Below are positions 60,560-64,000 of a stretch of 64,000 nt of DNA, piece after piece. The translations under genes were made by a program, and so were the position numbers. Within the stretch, counting starts at the first letter, position 1. Every line of letters begins with the position of its first letter. The DNA comes from Ricinus communis (lineage: Eukaryota > Streptophyta > Magnoliopsida > Malpighiales > Euphorbiaceae): the NCBI RefSeq assembly GCF_019578655.1, contig NC_063265.1:15610285-15674284 (forward strand). Direction: 5' to 3'. The notes under the pieces were generated by a model that was given only the letters and a program-made list of their open reading frames with translations, did not search any database and was not told the DNA's origin.

Positions 60560-60825
60560 TCTTACCAATAGGACGGGCCTAGCCGAATTTACCAAGACCC
60601 ATGGAAAGAAAATTAATTAGTTATGATATAATTAATAGATAGTTATCTTAAGTTATTTATTTTGTTTAGGACAGTAAAGAAATAACTATAATAGTTATAT
60701 GATGAGAGAAAGACTCTAAAAAAAGAATCTCTATAAGAAGTAGATGTGAATTAAACAAGAAAGAGACTTCTATTATTCTCTCTGTATGAATTCTTACAAT
60801 TCATCATTTTCTACATCTAGTTAGT
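60560..60825 (+). mobile_element. possible solo LTR fragment
   Basis: 60700-60825 has the look of an LTR R/U5 region: ctctataagaagtagatgtg, ttattctctctgtatgaatt and a terminal ttctaca. No partner LTR or internal coding region was found. Confidence 0.25.
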
Positions 60826-61229
60826 CATTTTGCATTGTTCTTTCAAGAATCAAAAAAGCTTTTTAAAAATGTGGAGAGTGACGATTAATTTTCTTCATTC
60901 ATTGAAGAGCTTTTGAATTTTGAGAGAGTTTTACTTTTTTATTCTTTGTATCTTATGTCTTTATATTTAATTATAATGACCATTGCATTAAATATATCGG
61001 CTAAATTTTAGTTTGACTTTTTATTTATATATGAACCTTATATATTATGAGTTTAATAAACAATTTCTTTACCTTCATATATGTATTAGTTTTAGCTATT
61101 ATTATTAGTTGACCATCATATCAATTTAATAGTAATATTTATTATGAAAGTCTTTAGGTTAAAAGTATTAGAGACATCATTTTTACTTTAACTTATGTTG
61201 GTATGAAAATTTAGGTTGTATGATTAACT

Positions 61230-61600
61230 TGAGTAATTTAGGAAAAAGGCACATCACCATCTCATTCATTAAATTTGGACTTAAAGAAAATAAGAGAATT
61301 ACTAAGTATAAGCTAGACTAAATACTATTTTATCATATAGTTTATATTAATCATTCTACTTGCATATTTATTTTCTAGTTATTTAATTTCTTTTATAAAC
61401 TTTTAAATCTTTCTCAAAACATTGGTTTAGAGTGTTTTAGATTTACTTTTAGTATTTTGTGTGATAGTTGATCTTTATAATATATGCTCTGTAATTTCTT
61501 GTGAGATCAACCTCGTAGTGAATTTGCCCATACTATCATTCGGTTCGTACACTTGCGAATACTAACTTAGACACATCAATAAGACCATACGAGACTCTAG
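61230..61600 (-). mobile_element. fragment of the 15.6-kb dispersed repeat
   Basis: cggttcgtacacttgcgaat then actaacttagacacatca is the reverse complement of the left end of the repeat at 15555-16836. Only this end is clearly present. Confidence 0.45.
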
Positions 61601-64000
61601 AAATTTCAATTGTCATAATAGCATATATTAAAAAATATTATGTATAAATAAATAAATTTATAATGATAAATCCTAATTGATTAAGTAAAAGTACTTTAAA
61701 TTATTATATAAATATAATTAGGACAAGAAAAAACTAATAGAAATTAATATTTTCTTTGAAAAGTAATTGTAATCATTTCAGATTTAGTTTCTAAGGCAAC
61801 ATTCATATTACTAGAACAATATATATCTATTAGGATGCTTTGCTTTAACTAATCAATGCAATTGTAGCTAATAATTAATAAGTAATAGCCGATAATTGAT
61901 AGCTAGTAGCTAATAACTGATAAATTAAATTATTGGCAAAATTTTATTAGTTAACTAGTTAGTATGTTAAATGTATTATTTATTTTTAAATATATTTTTA
62001 TTTTATAAAGAGATTATCAAAAATAATTTATAATAATTAACAATGTTATAGTTTATTCTATTTAACTCAATTATCTTTATTACAAATATGATAAAGAAAA
62101 ATTTAAAAGTAGGTATCGGAATTTAAAATCCACTCAAAAAAATTTATCATAGTTATTTAACTATTAATTATAAATTTAAAATAACAATTACCTATCATAA
62201 ATTATAAAAAAAAAATTAAACTAATTATTTTTAATAAGATTATTATTATTTAAATAAATAAAATATTTAAATCAACTATTAATTTATAAAAAAAATAAAA
62301 CTAATAAAATCAAACAACTAATTAAAATTAAATCAGTTTTCAGCTATTAACTTTTAAATTTTATTAAACAAATTTAATTTAGCTTAAACGACAAACCTTA
62401 TATGATACAAAACTAGTAAACTCAACACCCACCAATATAACTAATAATGTAAAGAAAGCACGTTTTATACATGTATGTATATCTTGCAAATTGTACATTG
62501 TTTGTGTAGCTTAGTAAACATCATATTATCATGATTTACAATTAGAAAACGCCTTTAATCATCATCTAAACATTTTGTTTTCTCCGTTTCACACAATTAG
62601 AGTTTAATACCACGCTAGTCTAGCCGAATTTTTTATATTTCCAAAAAATAAGATGTCTCGAGTTTAAATTCTTTACTATGTACTAAAAGATTTTTTTTTT
62701 TTTTAGCATATTAAAAGCAAAAAATCAAAATTTCTCTAAATTCTTAACCAAACTGAATTTAAAATACAGATAAACCCGAATAATCCTAATAGAAAAGTAA
62801 AATAATATATTAAATCAAACTTTAAACAAGTAGTAAATACATTATTGAAAATGGGAGATCAACATTGTAATTTACATTATCTCAGGACATTTCATGGTAA
62901 TTTTTCCATAGTGTTAGTATGCTTCGGTTCAATTTATTTGTTTATTTCAATTTTCAGATTAAATTAAAGTTATTTAATATTTTTAATTTATCTATTATAG
63001 AAGTACATATTTATGTAGAAACCAATAAAATAATTAAGATTTACTCTTAAATAAATAATACAAACTAATCTTTAAAATGCAAAAATTAATAATGCATATA
63101 AATATTTTTAACAATTTGATGGATCGGTTCAGTTAAACTGTGATCTAAAATCAAACCCAACTCAAGTAAACTGAGATGATTCATCCCTAAACCTAATGAA
63201 AGATGAAAGATGAAGATGAAGATATAAAGAAGAAGTAATTATTAGTCATTAGAGTGGGTCATAAAGTCTGAAACGTGAGCCAACCATACAGTGGATTGAT
63301 ATTAATTAAGTAAATAATTGATAGAAAATACACTCACAGTAATGTTTAACGAGGCTAAGGCAACATCTAAAATCCAGCCACTCAGTATGAATTATAATGG
63401 CGTTTCCATTCACTGTATTCCACATCATAATTATTACTTTTATTTTCTTCAAACAAAAAATGAATTATTATATTTAATTTAGAGCCACATCAATCCTTTT
63501 AGATAATTTTCTTAAAAAATATTTTGCTCCAATAAAAATAGAATTTTAAATCATTAATCTCTGTTTGGATAATTTTTTTAAGAAGAAAATTTATATTCTT
63601 ATACAGATGTATTGTAATGTATTTTAATGATTTTATTATTTAGGATTTGTCCTTTTATTCAACTGAAGTAATGGAGTTTTGCAGTTTTTCTTTTTTAAGA
63701 GTAAAAATCACAGAAAAAGAAAAATTAGTATGTAGAATGGTCCCCTCCTGCCTCATTTATCATTACAATTAAGAAACGGCCATTTGGGGTCTCTGTTAAT
63801 ATAATAATAGATTACTATCTTTATGAAGAGATTTTTATTTTATTTATTGGGCATTTCAAATGGTTTAAAGTTGATTATTTGAATTACTACAAGTTCTTAT
63901 ATCAAGGTAAATGCATTGGAAAAATCAAACTGTTTTTCTTTTCCTTTTGTATATATATGTATATATTGAAGGCAGCCAACAATGAGCTGTCAAAGGATAA
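61601..64000. other. intergenic, no gene seen
   Basis: AT-rich. 61820-62400 has repeated agctaataa-tgataa phrases and may be a decayed MITE. 63190-63240 is a short purine-rich (GATGAA)n-like run. No gene or RNA gene recognised to the end of the window. Confidence 0.45.

Overview
This is AT-rich eudicot nuclear DNA carrying a decaying tandem array of cytochrome P450 genes buried in transposons. Split genes with GT/AG introns, plant-type Copia, hAT and pararetroviral relics and many MITE-like hairpins show it is a plant. The species cannot be fixed from sequence alone; a rosid such as a Euphorbiaceae member is only a guess.

P450 array, all on the + strand. Four copies look intact: A (4704-6358), B (10349-12054), F (41854-43554) and G (53100-54772). 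Each has two exons, a phase-0 intron and about 515 residues, with signal anchor, proline-rich hinge, oxygen-binding I-helix motif, ExxR, PERF and heme-Cys motif. They read as CYP76 family, CYP76A-like. Four copies are broken: 0 (about 2696-3790), C (20177-21779), D (27571-28006) and E (35115-35552). A and 0 form one divergent pair; B to G form a younger group. Noncoding blocks (upstream motifs, 3' flanks, scraps of the neighbouring DUF668 gene) recur with the copies, so the duplication unit was larger than the P450 and once lay beside the DUF668 gene.

Right flank. An intact DUF3475/DUF668 gene of the PSK SIMULATOR type (57494-55788, - strand) ends 1.0 kb from gene G, tail to tail. From about 58.5 kb to the end no gene is visible.

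Mobile DNA. (1) A broken endogenous caulimovirid copy (about 22386-26990). (2) A Ty1/Copia element on the - strand with both LTRs, TSD TTCTT, tRNA-iMet PBS and PPT (28832-33765), with damaged reading frames. (3) A 2.45-kb nonautonomous hAT element (36469-38915) with TSD TTAGTATC that keeps only a BED zinc-finger ORF and holds a Ty3/Gypsy 3' relic. (4) A pair of inverted arms of about 1.25 kb (44883-46150 and 51272-52510) around 5 kb of AT-rich DNA. (5) Several MITE-like inverted repeats.

The most informative signals are a 706-bp stretch identical between B and F, exactly 31,500 bp apart and spanning the heme region and 3' flank (recent conversion, or an assembly error); the DUF668 tail scraps behind dead and living P450s; the BED-only hAT element; and conserved promoter motifs shared by the P450 copies. 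No clearly new biological system is visible; the novelty is in the architecture and decay of the array.
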